Source: an uncultured Bacteroidia bacterium
GTDB taxonomy: Bacteria > Bacteroidota > Bacteroidia > Bacteroidales > F082
Assembly: GCA_913009755.1 (NCBI GenBank)
Contig: CAJVWU010000011.1
Location: forward strand, 1-59,730
Reading direction: 5' to 3'
DNA: 59,730 nucleotides
Below are positions 45,427 through 55,745 of this stretch, one piece after another. The stretch's first letter is position 1. Every line of letters begins with the position of its first letter. The position numbers and the translations under genes were made by a program. The notes beneath the pieces are model-generated. The model did no database searches and was not told where the DNA came from. It saw only the letters and a program-made list of their open reading frames with translations.

Positions 45427-46263
45427 TTGGATTATATTGAACTCACTATGCCCAGGCCTGCTGATGACGAACAGGTGGACATCCTGATCGCCGGTCTGGC
45501 CGATTTTGGTTTCGAAAGTTTTGCCGAAGAAGAAAATAATGTCCTTGCCTATGTTCCTGAAAAGGAGTTTGACAAGGACAAGTTGGGTGCTTTTGCGGCA
45601 GGTTCCGGCCTGTTTAAAATGGGGGATGCTTCCGTTAAACGCATTGCTGACAGGAACTGGAACGAAGTGTGGGAAAGCGATTATCCGTCAGTCTGGATTA
45701 CCGGCCGTTGTTATGTGCGGGCCCCTTTTCATGATCCTGCACCGGAGGCGGAGTTTGATATCCTGATCAGCCCGAAAATGGCTTTCGGTACGGCCCACCA
45801 CGAAACGACATGGCTTATGATCGAAAAATTGCTTGAAACGGATGTGAAAGACCGGCGTGTGCTCGATATGGGTTGTGGAACCGGCGTGCTGGCTATCCTG
45901 GCTTTTATGAAGAAGGCAAAATATGTTACGGCCATTGATAATGATGAACGGGCTTATCGAAGTACCCGTGAAAATGCCGGGTTGAACGGCGCACCCGGGA
46001 TGGATGTCCGTTTCGGCGATACATCCGCACTTAAACCTGAAGATAAGTTTGAACTTATCCTGGCCAACATCAATAAAAATATCCTTCTGCACGATATGGC
46101 ACAATATGCTGAAACACTTATGCCAAACGGCCGTATCCTTTTAAGTGGATTTTACACCAATGATCTGGACGATATTAAAACAGAAGCAAAAAAATGCGGT
46201 TTGGTTTTCGTTGAAAGTGCGGGTAAAAACAAATGGGTTACTGCCGTATTTGTTAAACAATAG
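45427..46263 (+). CDS. prmA: Ribosomal protein L11 methyltransferase
   Basis: 278 residues. The SAM-binding motif is VLDMGCGTGVLAILAFM, the acidic loop is VTAIDNDERAYRSTREN, and the motif IV block is LILANINKNILLHDM. The N-terminal domain that recognises L11 is short, as in Bacteroidota. The start is a TTG at 45427, 12 bases after tpiA; no ATG precedes the conserved ELTMPRP region except that internal methionine. Co-transcribed with tpiA. Confidence 0.93.
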   Translation: MDYIELTMPRPADDEQVDILIAGLADFGFESFAEEENNVLAYVPEKEFDKDKLGAFAAGSGLFKMGDASVKRIADRNWNEVWESDYPSVWITGRCYVRAPFHDPAPEAEFDILISPKMAFGTAHHETTWLMIEKLLETDVKDRRVLDMGCGTGVLAILAFMKKAKYVTAIDNDERAYRSTRENAGLNGAPGMDVRFGDTSALKPEDKFELILANINKNILLHDMAQYAETLMPNGRILLSGFYTNDLDDIKTEAKKCGLVFVESAGKNKWVTAVFVKQ

Positions 46264-46311
46264 AAACCGGTTTTTTTTGTTTTTTTAAAAAATGATAGGG
46301 CAATCGTATTT

Positions 46312-49300
46312 ATGAATCTGGGCAGAACTGTTTTCATCTGGTTAACATTATTGATGGTTGTTGCTTTCTTAAAGCTGGAAGCGCAGGATACCACCGCTTT
46401 ATCAAAAAATTCGGAGGTGTTCTTCAAACAAATCTCAACCATCTTGCTGAATACGCCTTCAAAAGTAAACCGGGAAAGATCGCAGGAAACGCTTGACCGG
46501 TTATATCCAGCCTGGTCGGCAGGCCGTTTTAACAAGCAGGAAAAGGGGGCCGTCAGGGGTCTTATCGAAACCATGCGCGGACTCAAACTCAGGGCTTATC
46601 CCTATTTGTCGAGATATATTTTTTCGCTGACCCTGTTGTCGGAGTCCGCTCAAACGCCCAAAAGCATTATCGGGTGGCATTTGTATGCCAAAAAACTGGT
46701 GAAGATGAAAAACAAGAAAAAGTTCCTTGACTTTCTTGATTTCACGAACAGTTTACTGGAGGACAACAGTTTATATCATACCCGTTCCATTTCATGGAAA
46801 TTTATGCAGGAGAAATACAGGTTTGTGATTGACACCGCTTTTTTGGTTTCGTTTGAACAGCTTTCTCTGGTTTGCGCTTCCAAAAAAGACAGTTCAACCA
46901 TCACGCAGACCCGTGGTGTTTTTGATTACGACCATAAACTGTGGAAAGGGGAGGGGGGAAGCGTAACCTGGAGCCGTTTCGGGGAAGACTATAATGACAA
47001 AATTTACGCTGACCTGCAGGATTATACAATTCAAATTGAAAAAACTACGTTTACTGCAGATTCGGCCATCCTGCACTATAAGCGGTTTTTCAGTCATCCC
47101 GTGCTGGGTAAGTTTACCGAGAAAGTAATGTCGAGCCCGCCAAGCGCGAGAAGTTCGTATCCCAGGTTTGAATCTTACCGTTCCGATTTTGAGCTTCGCA
47201 ACATTTATCCGGACATTTCCTTTATCGGGGGTTTTTACCTGAACGGCCTTCGCCTTTTTGGCACCGGTGACGAAGACCATGATGCAGTGGTTGAACTTTA
47301 CAGGAACAATAAACTGGCCGGCAGGTTAAAATCAAACCTGTTCCTGCTGCAAGATAATAAACTGGAATCCAGGAAGTCGCAAGTGGTTTTTTATCTTGAA
47401 AACGATTCGTTGTACCATCCGGGTTTAAGCGTAAAGTTCCTGGCAGACAGCAAAAAACTGGAATTGTTTAACGACAATGCCGGACAAGGGATCATCCCTT
47501 TTTTCGATTCATATCATCAGCTGGATATTTATGCCCCGGCCTTGTTCTGGAACCTGGACAGCCTGAAAATGAATTTCAGGAGCCTGAAAGGCGTGTCGAA
47601 GAAATCTGTTGCCTCATTTGTTTCAAGCAATTATTTCTCGGATCGCGAATTTTATCAGATCCAGGGTATTGACGAAATAAACCCGATGTATGTTATCAGG
47701 AATTACCTGAAATCTTATAATGACCGTGTCATACAGCTTGATGCCCTGGCTGCTTATATGAAAAAATCGCCCGATCAGGTTTCTGCCCTGCTGATCAACC
47801 TGTCTGATAAAGGTTTTCTGGTTTATAACTCACGTGAACAAAAGGCCATTGTAAAAGACCGTTTTTATGATTTTCTGGCAGCCAAAGCCGGACAAGCGGA
47901 CTACGATGTGATCAGGCTTGAATCCATATCTCCGTCAAACCGGCCCAATGCCACGCTCAACCTGCAAAGCCTGCAACTGGATGTGTTTGATGTGCCCGAA
48001 GTGTTTGTGAGCGATTCGCAGAAAGTGTATATCTATCCTTATGATAAGAAAGTCTCGTTCAGGAAAAACCGGGATTTTACTTTCGACGGAAAGGTGAACA
48101 TGGGGCTGTTTGATTTTTATTCGCGGAACAGCATCTTTGTTTACGACAGTTTTATGATTAAAATGAATGATATTGATACGTTAGCTTTTCATGTGTATGC
48201 CACCGATTCGCTCGGCCGGATTGATTCAATCATCCGGGTGAAAAATGTGATTACCGACCTGAACGGTACAATTTATATTGATATGCCCTTCAATAAATCG
48301 GGATTGAAAAAGTTTTACGAGTTTCCCAAGTTCATTACAAATGAATCGAGTTATGTTTATTTTAACAGTCCCTATATTCAGGATAGTACGTTATATCCCG
48401 ATAAATTTTATTTTAAAACCGAACCGTTTGAGCTGGACAGTATTCTTCAATACAGTACGCAGGGAATTAAATTTAACGGTACCTTAACTTCAGCCGGTAT
48501 TTTTCCACCCATCCGTGAACCATTAGTTGTCCGTCCCGACTATTCATTGGGTTTTGAATATAAGACACCCCCTGACGGATACCCGATATACGGGGGCAAA
48601 GGAACTTTCACTTCTCTTATCAGCTTGGACAACAATGGTTTTTCAGGCAGCGGAAAACTGGATTATCTGACTTCCAGTTCCTATTCTGATCATTTTGTGT
48701 TTTACCCGGATTCATTGACAACCGACAGCGGATATCGTTTTAAAATACTTGAAAGCCCCGATAAGTATGACATTCCTTACGCTTACGGCGACTCGGTCAA
48801 TATCAGGTGGAATGTGGCCGATACAAACCTGATGATGGTGCATACCCCGCGCCAGGATTCATTTGACATTTATAATGCGGCAAGGCTGACCGGCTTGCTT
48901 ACATTGACTCCTCAGAGAATGGGCGGCAAGGGATCATTTTATTTTGAGAAATCGGAGATCAGGTCCGGAGATTTTGATTTTAAATATTCGGAACTAACAG
49001 CCGACTCGGCGGATTTCTTCCTCAGAAAGGATTATGATACCCTGGTGTTCAGGTCGAACGGATATTTTGCCAAAATTGATTTTGCTAATCAAAACGGTGA
49101 GTTTGAGCATCTTTACAATAACTCCTATGTTGAATTTCCGTATAATAAATTCAGGTCAACGCTTGATGAAGTGGATTGGGAAATGAAACAGGATAAAATA
49201 TTTTTAAGAAGTAACCTGAGCGGAAATTATCAGTCACTGGACACATTGAATGATCTTCAACTGATTGATTACCGGTTAAGTGGCCCCGAATTTGTTTCCA

Positions 49301-50823
49301 TTGAAGATGACCCTGATTCGGTGCTCCGGTTTTTTGCCGGTGAAGCCAGTTACGACCTGAACTCATTCACTATTGATGTTGACAGCGTAAAATTAATCAA
49401 AGTGGGCGATGCAGCCATTTTCCCGAATAACGGCTATGTTAAAATACTCAGGGATGGCGGTATATACACGTTGCACAATGCAATCATCATTGCGGACACG
49501 CTCCATAAATATCACCGCATCTATGATGCCGATATCAATATCATCAGCCGGCACTGGTATTATGCAAAAGGCTATACGGATTATGTTGACCGCCTCGGTA
49601 CTGCACAGCCCGTTTATTTTTACAGGATATTGGTGAATAACAGGGGTGTGACTTCCGGATATGCGGAGTTGCAGGAAAGTGATGTGTTTTTTCTGAGTCC
49701 CGAATATTACTATACGGGGCAAATCAACCTGGAGGCAGATAAAAAATTCCTGAACTTCTTTGGGGGATACCGGATCAATGAGGATTGCGTGGGCCAGGAA
49801 GATAAATGGGTATCTTTTGTTCAGTATATTGATCCGGACAACATTTATTTTAAGATCAATGAAAACACCCTTGACACGAAACAGCAACCGGCAAAGTTCG
49901 GACTGGCACTGTCCCACGAAAAAGAAAAATTTTATCCGCTGGTGATGCAATCCCCCGAAAGCCCTGGTGATGAAGTGTTGATCAATGCCATGGGAACCAT
50001 CCGTTTTGATACAGTCAACATGGCTTATAAAGTGGGCCAGCGATTGCCCGAGGGGGTTACGATCGGCGATTCCAATTTTGTGGAGCTCAAAACACGGAGG
50101 TGCATCCTTGATGGCTACGGGACTTTCAATCTGGGGCTTGGTTTTAAAATGTTCAAACTTATAGCTGCCGGCAGATTCAGCCATTTGATCGTTCCCGATT
50201 CCACTTATCTGAAGACGGCCCTGCTGATGGATTTTTATTTTGACGACATAGCCCTCAATATGATGATTGACAGCCTGCGGTTGGTCAATTCCTATAAAAA
50301 CATGAGTGGCGAAGGATACCTGCCTGTTTTGATTACACAAATGATGGGTATTAAAAAAAGCCAGCGGCTGGTTGTGGAAATGAGCCTTTACGGTCAGATG
50401 AAGAAAATGCCCGATGTCTTAAAAAATACGTTCCTGTTCAGTGATGTCAGGATGAAGTGGGACAGCGAAAGCCATTCGTTTGTTTCTCAAGGCCCTATCG
50501 GTATCAGTCAGATTGCAGGGGTTCCTGTAAATAAATATGTTCTGGGATATGTGCAGATTAAAAAAAGCAGGTCATCACCGGAAGTTTCCTTTTACCTTCA
50601 GTTGAATAACAAACAATGGTACTACTTTAATTTTCAGAATGGTATTTTGCAGGTATTGTCTTCGGATAATGTATTTAATGATTATATTTCGGGGTTAAAG
50701 CCAAACAAACGGATATTGAACGAGACCAGCACGGAAATGTATTACGAGTTTGTGACCACATCGCGGAGGAAAGTAGTGGATTTTATGCGGGAAATGGAAA
50801 CCATAGAAAAAAGGATCAGGTGA
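46312..50823 (+). CDS. Large secreted protein of unknown function (1503 residues)
   Basis: Signal peptide at residues 1-25 (TVFIWLTLLMVVAFLKLEAQ, cleaved after AQ) and no further membrane segment. The first 180 residues are helical; the remainder is rich in Phe/Tyr/Asp beta-strand-like repeats (FYLENDSLYHPGLSVKFLAD, FNGTLTSAGIFPPIREPLVV). I recognise no enzyme motif, no C-terminal sorting domain and no TonB box. Similar giant single-domain proteins occur in Bacteroidota as hypothetical proteins. It may sit at the inner face of the outer membrane or in the periplasm. The start lies 48 bases after prmA. Confidence 0.85.
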   Translation: MNLGRTVFIWLTLLMVVAFLKLEAQDTTALSKNSEVFFKQISTILLNTPSKVNRERSQETLDRLYPAWSAGRFNKQEKGAVRGLIETMRGLKLRAYPYLSRYIFSLTLLSESAQTPKSIIGWHLYAKKLVKMKNKKKFLDFLDFTNSLLEDNSLYHTRSISWKFMQEKYRFVIDTAFLVSFEQLSLVCASKKDSSTITQTRGVFDYDHKLWKGEGGSVTWSRFGEDYNDKIYADLQDYTIQIEKTTFTADSAILHYKRFFSHPVLGKFTEKVMSSPPSARSSYPRFESYRSDFELRNIYPDISFIGGFYLNGLRLFGTGDEDHDAVVELYRNNKLAGRLKSNLFLLQDNKLESRKSQVVFYLENDSLYHPGLSVKFLADSKKLELFNDNAGQGIIPFFDSYHQLDIYAPALFWNLDSLKMNFRSLKGVSKKSVASFVSSNYFSDREFYQIQGIDEINPMYVIRNYLKSYNDRVIQLDALAAYMKKSPDQVSALLINLSDKGFLVYNSREQKAIVKDRFYDFLAAKAGQADYDVIRLESISPSNRPNATLNLQSLQLDVFDVPEVFVSDSQKVYIYPYDKKVSFRKNRDFTFDGKVNMGLFDFYSRNSIFVYDSFMIKMNDIDTLAFHVYATDSLGRIDSIIRVKNVITDLNGTIYIDMPFNKSGLKKFYEFPKFITNESSYVYFNSPYIQDSTLYPDKFYFKTEPFELDSILQYSTQGIKFNGTLTSAGIFPPIREPLVVRPDYSLGFEYKTPPDGYPIYGGKGTFTSLISLDNNGFSGSGKLDYLTSSSYSDHFVFYPDSLTTDSGYRFKILESPDKYDIPYAYGDSVNIRWNVADTNLMMVHTPRQDSFDIYNAARLTGLLTLTPQRMGGKGSFYFEKSEIRSGDFDFKYSELTADSADFFLRKDYDTLVFRSNGYFAKIDFANQNGEFEHLYNNSYVEFPYNKFRSTLDEVDWEMKQDKIFLRSNLSGNYQSLDTLNDLQLIDYRLSGPEFVSIEDDPDSVLRFFAGEASYDLNSFTIDVDSVKLIKVGDAAIFPNNGYVKILRDGGIYTLHNAIIIADTLHKYHRIYDADINIISRHWYYAKGYTDYVDRLGTAQPVYFYRILVNNRGVTSGYAELQESDVFFLSPEYYYTGQINLEADKKFLNFFGGYRINEDCVGQEDKWVSFVQYIDPDNIYFKINENTLDTKQQPAKFGLALSHEKEKFYPLVMQSPESPGDEVLINAMGTIRFDTVNMAYKVGQRLPEGVTIGDSNFVELKTRRCILDGYGTFNLGLGFKMFKLIAAGRFSHLIVPDSTYLKTALLMDFYFDDIALNMMIDSLRLVNSYKNMSGEGYLPVLITQMMGIKKSQRLVVEMSLYGQMKKMPDVLKNTFLFSDVRMKWDSESHSFVSQGPIGISQIAGVPVNKYVLGYVQIKKSRSSPEVSFYLQLNNKQWYYFNFQNGILQVLSSDNVFNDYISGLKPNKRILNETSTEMYYEFVTTSRRKVVDFMREMETIEKRIR

Positions 50824-50860
50824 TCGGGTTAACTATACCGTACTTTTAAAATTTAATAAA

Positions 50861-51520
50861 ATGGAATTTCTTTGGCTTGTCAGTGGTTTTATCGTTGCTT
50901 ATCTCATCGGCTCCATTCCTACGGCAGTCTGGGTAGGAAAATGGTTTTACAATGTGGATGTAAGAGAACAGGGATCCGGAAATGCGGGAGCCACCAACAC
51001 TATTCGTGTTTTGGGCATCATGGCGGGCATTCCGGTTATCGTTATGGATATTCTGAAAGGTTGGTTTGCCGTCTGGATGATACACTATTTTATTCCTTCC
51101 GGCTGGGATGAGGATTTGGCTATCTATGTGAAAATCGTAGCCGGCATGATGGCTGTCATCGGGCATACCCTCCCTGTTTATGCGGGTTTTAGGGGAGGAA
51201 AAGGGGTAGCCACCCTGCTTGGAATGGGCATTGCGCTGTATGGCGGGCCTGTCTGGGTTTCGGTTGTTGTATTTGTGATCGTCCTCTTTTCAACCGGTTA
51301 TGTGTCGTTGGGGTCTGTACTTGCCGGGGTTGTTTTCCCGTTTGTTGTGGTTTATTATTACCAGATCACCAACCCTGCCCTGGTTGCCATGGCTGTTTTT
51401 GCCGCCCTGTTTCTATTATGGACCCATCGAAAAAATATCAAACGCCTGTTAAAAGGGAAAGAAAACAGGATATTGTACGGAAAAAACAAAACGGAACATT
51501 CCGGATCGGGTAAACCATGA
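50861..51520 (+). CDS. plsY: Acyl-phosphate:glycerol-3-phosphate acyltransferase
   Basis: Integral membrane enzyme that makes lysophosphatidic acid from acyl phosphate and glycerol-3-phosphate. 219 residues and five helices. The conserved GSGNAGATNTIRVLG, VIGHTLPVYAGFRGGKGVAT and late NPALVAMAVFAALFL blocks are present. Spacing of 37 bases after the large secreted gene; convergent with the membrane protein at 51540. Confidence 0.96.
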   Translation: MEFLWLVSGFIVAYLIGSIPTAVWVGKWFYNVDVREQGSGNAGATNTIRVLGIMAGIPVIVMDILKGWFAVWMIHYFIPSGWDEDLAIYVKIVAGMMAVIGHTLPVYAGFRGGKGVATLLGMGIALYGGPVWVSVVVFVIVLFSTGYVSLGSVLAGVVFPFVVVYYYQITNPALVAMAVFAALFLLWTHRKNIKRLLKGKENRILYGKNKTEHSGSGKP

Positions 51521-51539
51521 TGTCATTCCTTTGGTTTTA

Positions 51540-53408
51540 TCAACTGCTACCGGGTTTGCTCTTTTTCGACAATAACCCAAGCAATCCGCTAATTACAGCC
51601 ACACCGCCGCCAATGGCCACAAATAACTGATTCAGGCTTTCAATAAAATTCTGGTTGGCAAGTGCGATAAAGACAAACAAACCGGCAATGATAAGTACCA
51701 GCGTTGTCCTGTAACCCCGCCATGTACCGGCACTCTTGCCCATTTTTAATTCCAGTTTTGTAGTCTCCGATTTGTTCAGTGTGTTCAGCACAAACCGCCT
51801 GAAACTTACATTCATAAAACTGATCCTGTCACATTCTTTAATGAGTATGCCCTTTTCAAGAAGGTTGGTTATTGATTTTTCATTATTTGGGTTTATGATC
51901 AAATCATCTGCCGCATCATATAAAACATATTGTTCTTCAAAGGAGCAGGATTCAAGCAGGCCTTTGTAATATTTTTCGGCCAGCAACATAATCCTTCTAA
52001 TTGTATTTTCTTCGGGATTAGGGCAATGCGGATCCTTACATTGCATATTGTAATAACTCATCACCGGGGACTTTAGCTGTTTTAAATAATCGGTGGCGGT
52101 TACTTCCGAGCGGATAAATTCTTTGGTTTCAATCCGTGAAGGCGATTCGTTACAATCACGCTCTTCATCTTTATTGGAGCGCTGGTATTTAACAGGATAG
52201 GACAGGGTGATTAGGTTCGACAATATGGCTTTAAAATCGGAGTGCAGTTGCGACATCGGGCCGTTCCCCTTTTCATCTGTTTTTCCTTCAACGCCGTTGT
52301 TCCTGTAATGATCCGCTAATGCTTCATGGCCTTTCTGGGATAGTAAAATGATCTGTATGCCGTCCTTTTCAATCAACCGGTTTACGACATTAAGTTTCTC
52401 TTTGAAAATATCCGGGTTTTCATAATTCCGGTCAAAATGATCAATAAATACAATCAGCGAGTGATTAATTATGGATTTAATCCCTTTTCCGGTATCCTTA
52501 TTCTCCTTCTTTTTTACAAGGAATTCATCCAGATTTTTTTGAATGAGTTCAGGTGTGGCTTTCACACGGTTTTCATTTGTCCAGTTGATATATAATGTTG
52601 CAAATTCCGTTGAAATGTTTTTGCTGAAAAGGTTGGTTTCATCAATGGAAGAAAGCCGGCTGATGAAAAGATTATTGTGTGCGCTGAGATGATATTTTAC
52701 ATTATTAAGAAAAGTCTGATGTGAGTAATTCTCAATAATATTCAGGCAATACAACTTCCTGGTCCCAAAACGCAGAAGATAGTAACACACAAAAAGCAAA
52801 CCTGCCATAAGTATCCAGAAAATAATATTCAATGAACCGGCTTCGAGCAGTTTATGGCCACGGGTGCTGAAAGGAAGATAAAAAAGAATATGGGGAACAT
52901 TACTTTCAATTTCGTAAGTAACCGGTTTATTATGCCCAGGGTCTTCTGTCAGGCTGGAATATTGAAATAAAAGCTTATGGTTCATCCATTGCCAGGCCAT
53001 ATCCGAATTTTTCTGACTGTTAAAGATCAGGTATTTGTTTTCGGTAATATAATCATCATAAAAAGGCCTGAGATAACAAAACAGGGTATCCCAATAATTA
53101 TTGCTCAATCCGGTTTTGTATTGTTCCCGGTTAAAATCTGTTGTATTAACGGGATGAAAACGTGTACTGTCAAGAAACAGGGTATAGATGCCCAGGTTTT
53201 TGCGTTGTTTTAAAATATGCTCTGCCCGGTTGCCGGTTTTAACCAGATTATAATAATTACTGATTGCAGAATTTCTTTTTTCCCGTTGTTTCATCAGGGC
53301 AACCTGATCGTGTTTTATTCGGATCCCGGTTTCGGTATTGTATGCCGATTCATAAAATTTAAGCGTGGGAACAATACCTAAAAGGAGCAACAAAGCAACC
53401 AGGAACAA
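51540..53408 (-). CDS. Membrane protein with degenerate NTPase-like domain, second half of a split ORF
   Basis: 622 residues from a TTG at 53408; the frame is open upstream to the TAA that ends the 768-residue ORF in the same frame (ETINYVKNYNLFLV between them). TM helices at about 1-15, 195-215, 555-575 and 590-612. A soluble centre has a Walker B-like strand HSLIVFIDHFDRN and a following IQIILLSQKGH, like STAND/AAA domains, but no Walker A glycine-lysine motif is seen. No ATG start exists near the N-terminal helix, which argues that this was, or still is, the C-terminal part of one long protein. Function unknown. Confidence 0.6.
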   Translation of the reverse strand: MFLVALLLLLGIVPTLKFYESAYNTETGIRIKHDQVALMKQREKRNSAISNYYNLVKTGNRAEHILKQRKNLGIYTLFLDSTRFHPVNTTDFNREQYKTGLSNNYWDTLFCYLRPFYDDYITENKYLIFNSQKNSDMAWQWMNHKLLFQYSSLTEDPGHNKPVTYEIESNVPHILFYLPFSTRGHKLLEAGSLNIIFWILMAGLLFVCYYLLRFGTRKLYCLNIIENYSHQTFLNNVKYHLSAHNNLFISRLSSIDETNLFSKNISTEFATLYINWTNENRVKATPELIQKNLDEFLVKKKENKDTGKGIKSIINHSLIVFIDHFDRNYENPDIFKEKLNVVNRLIEKDGIQIILLSQKGHEALADHYRNNGVEGKTDEKGNGPMSQLHSDFKAILSNLITLSYPVKYQRSNKDEERDCNESPSRIETKEFIRSEVTATDYLKQLKSPVMSYYNMQCKDPHCPNPEENTIRRIMLLAEKYYKGLLESCSFEEQYVLYDAADDLIINPNNEKSITNLLEKGILIKECDRISFMNVSFRRFVLNTLNKSETTKLELKMGKSAGTWRGYRTTLVLIIAGLFVFIALANQNFIESLNQLFVAIGGGVAVISGLLGLLSKKSKPGSS

Positions 53409-53438
53409 ATTGTAGTTTTTAACATAATTTATAGTTTC

Positions 53439-55745
53439 TTATTGAAACTTATTCTTTAAAAAACGGTGGCATGTCAGGATGGTAATCATGATGGTTCCCT
53501 CAAACAGCAATACTTTCCAAAAGCCCTCACCCCCCCTGATCATAAAATCACCTGCCCCGTTTATGAGGATGAGTAAAAACAGGTTAAATACGGTAAACCA
53601 GTATCGCACAGGTTTTCTTGAAGTGCTTTCGTTAAGAACGATGAATGAATAATTAAATAAGAACAGGACAAGCGTAAACAGGGCAACCAATGCCTGTATG
53701 TTATTTAGCCAGGCCATAAAAGGGATGATGACCACAAAGACGATGGCATAAAACCTGATCAGGTATTTATAGGCACGGTTAAGGTGCATCATGGGACGGG
53801 TCATTTTCATGATCAGGTTTTTGGTGAGCTGCCACTGAAAATGCCTTTCGATAACAAGCAGGACAACGATCTGAACAAATAACATCAGGAATAAGATACC
53901 CGTAAAAATTAAAGTCAGCGTGACGACCTCGGCCTGGAACGATTTTTCGGCATTTTCGTTATAAAGGACTACCAGATAAAGGGGCAGATGGTCCATAGGC
54001 CTGATAAAGATACGATGTGGTTTGTTGTAATAATTTACATTGATGGCTTTTGAAATGTTCCTGTACATGGCTGCACGGAGGAATTTATTGTTATTACATT
54101 CGGTAATAAAGTTTTCTCTCAGGTTCAGGTTTTTATCGGAATGAAACCAGACCTTTCCGCTTTTATCCATTATACAAAATGAATAATCTTTCGGGATAAT
54201 AGGGTCAATAACCGAGTAAAGCCTTGACGTGAGGGCAACAACAGGCCTCTTCGGTGATTTGCCTGGTTTTGAAATGGCGGCTTTTACACTACCTGAAGTA
54301 AACGAAACGATGGACTCAATGCGAAATTTCCTGTTTGCAGAATCGGGAAAAAACCACTCACCTTTCTTATTGATGTAATCCCTTGAACTTAAATCGGTCA
54401 TGCCCCCATAAACATTAAAAGGGGTAAGGTAAGCCGTCTGTACACCTTTTTTGTTTGCCCAAAAATAATAGTCGGCAAAGGGGTATGCTTGGGGGAAGGC
54501 TGCATTATTTTCACTCAGGATACCTTTTCTGATTCGATTGCGGTAAGGGTTTAAAGAATCGTTAAAATCAATTAAGCCATAGTTATTATCATATATTTCA
54601 AGTTGACGGTAAGCACTGTTCAGTTCACCTGCCCAGGTGTCATAAATCCGGATGGAGAGTTTTTTCAGGTTTTCATCAATATTTTGCTTGCGGGAAATGT
54701 TTTGAGTAAGAAAAAACAGGAACAAAGCCATGAGTGAACCACCCAGCAAAATGGAAATAGCCGAATTAATGATGGTCCCCGTGCGTAACTGTTCGGTCTT
54801 CGACATGACTTTAAGTTTGATGATGGGCAGGCCCAGGATTAAAAGGAGCAAAACCACAGACAGCAGAATGATGGCCCAGGGGGCAATGCTGTGGGTGGCC
54901 GCATTATAATTGGTTTTTTCCATTAACCCGATGACATACCATGTTTCTTTGTTAACAACAATGGGTTTCAGAAATGCCTTGTAAGGTATGTTGGAAATGA
55001 TAATATCGAATGCGCTTCCCGAAAAGATGCTGCCGAGGTGTGTATTGTTTTTCGATGTGAACAAAAAGCTGCTTTCTGCGTTATTTTCACTTGCTTTGTC
55101 TGCCTGCTCAATCGTGGCATTTACTCCTTGTCCCGATGTAAGGATCATATCCTGATTTAAGGTGTTGTAAATAATTGTTGAATCCCTGATCAGTATCAGT
55201 CCGTCAAATACATCTTTACGCTGTAAGCCGTTCAAAAGTTTGTGGTAAGGTGCTTCAACAACCATGATTGCTATGGAATCTTTTGAAAGAACTGGAAACC
55301 GGGAGGGGTTTATCGGGTTTGCGATATAATAATCATAGGGGGAAAGGGTTTTTATGTATTCCCTGAATTTTAATGCAGGTTGCGAACCGGTGATAAAATT
55401 TATAACTTTCAGGTCTTTGTTGATGTCGCCTTGTGAATTCACGTAATTAATGAACGGTTTCTTGTTGCCTGTATTGAACTTTGTACGTATTCCGCTATTT
55501 TTCCCCAACTTCCACTCAGTACTTATTTTTTCATTGAGGTTTTGTGCGTTTTTGATATAGCCGGCCATTTTTTTATCAATATTATCCCCCATCTGGTCAA
55601 GGACACGGAACCGGGTGGCCGTTATACGGCGTTCTTTTACTGCCACATAATAATTTAAATAAAAGAGGTAAAAAAAGACCAAAATGATTACGGAAGAAAG
55701 TATGATCCAGAAGTTTGTGCTTTGAGTTATTGATTTTAGTTTCAT
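53439..55745 (-). CDS. Membrane sensor-like protein with Cache-type periplasmic domains, first half of a split ORF
   Basis: 768 residues. TM helix at 10-31, a periplasmic region of about 250 residues, a pair of helices near 290-350, a second periplasmic region (SFTSGSVKAAISKPGK, RLYSVIDPIIPKDYSFCIMD, typical Cache-like strand order), then about five helices from residue 620 to the end. No kinase, GGDEF or methyl-accepting output domain follows. It stops at a TAA (53439-53441) and the same frame resumes at once with the 622-residue ORF. The Cache assignment is by pattern only. Confidence 0.6.
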   Translation of the reverse strand: MKLKSITQSTNFWIILSSVIILVFFYLFYLNYYVAVKERRITATRFRVLDQMGDNIDKKMAGYIKNAQNLNEKISTEWKLGKNSGIRTKFNTGNKKPFINYVNSQGDINKDLKVINFITGSQPALKFREYIKTLSPYDYYIANPINPSRFPVLSKDSIAIMVVEAPYHKLLNGLQRKDVFDGLILIRDSTIIYNTLNQDMILTSGQGVNATIEQADKASENNAESSFLFTSKNNTHLGSIFSGSAFDIIISNIPYKAFLKPIVVNKETWYVIGLMEKTNYNAATHSIAPWAIILLSVVLLLLILGLPIIKLKVMSKTEQLRTGTIINSAISILLGGSLMALFLFFLTQNISRKQNIDENLKKLSIRIYDTWAGELNSAYRQLEIYDNNYGLIDFNDSLNPYRNRIRKGILSENNAAFPQAYPFADYYFWANKKGVQTAYLTPFNVYGGMTDLSSRDYINKKGEWFFPDSANRKFRIESIVSFTSGSVKAAISKPGKSPKRPVVALTSRLYSVIDPIIPKDYSFCIMDKSGKVWFHSDKNLNLRENFITECNNNKFLRAAMYRNISKAINVNYYNKPHRIFIRPMDHLPLYLVVLYNENAEKSFQAEVVTLTLIFTGILFLMLFVQIVVLLVIERHFQWQLTKNLIMKMTRPMMHLNRAYKYLIRFYAIVFVVIIPFMAWLNNIQALVALFTLVLFLFNYSFIVLNESTSRKPVRYWFTVFNLFLLILINGAGDFMIRGGEGFWKVLLFEGTIMITILTCHRFLKNKFQ

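Noticed and set aside
49393-50340. 315-codon ORF antisense to the large secreted gene
   Set aside because: It mirrors codon bias of the real gene on the other strand and has no domain or signal.
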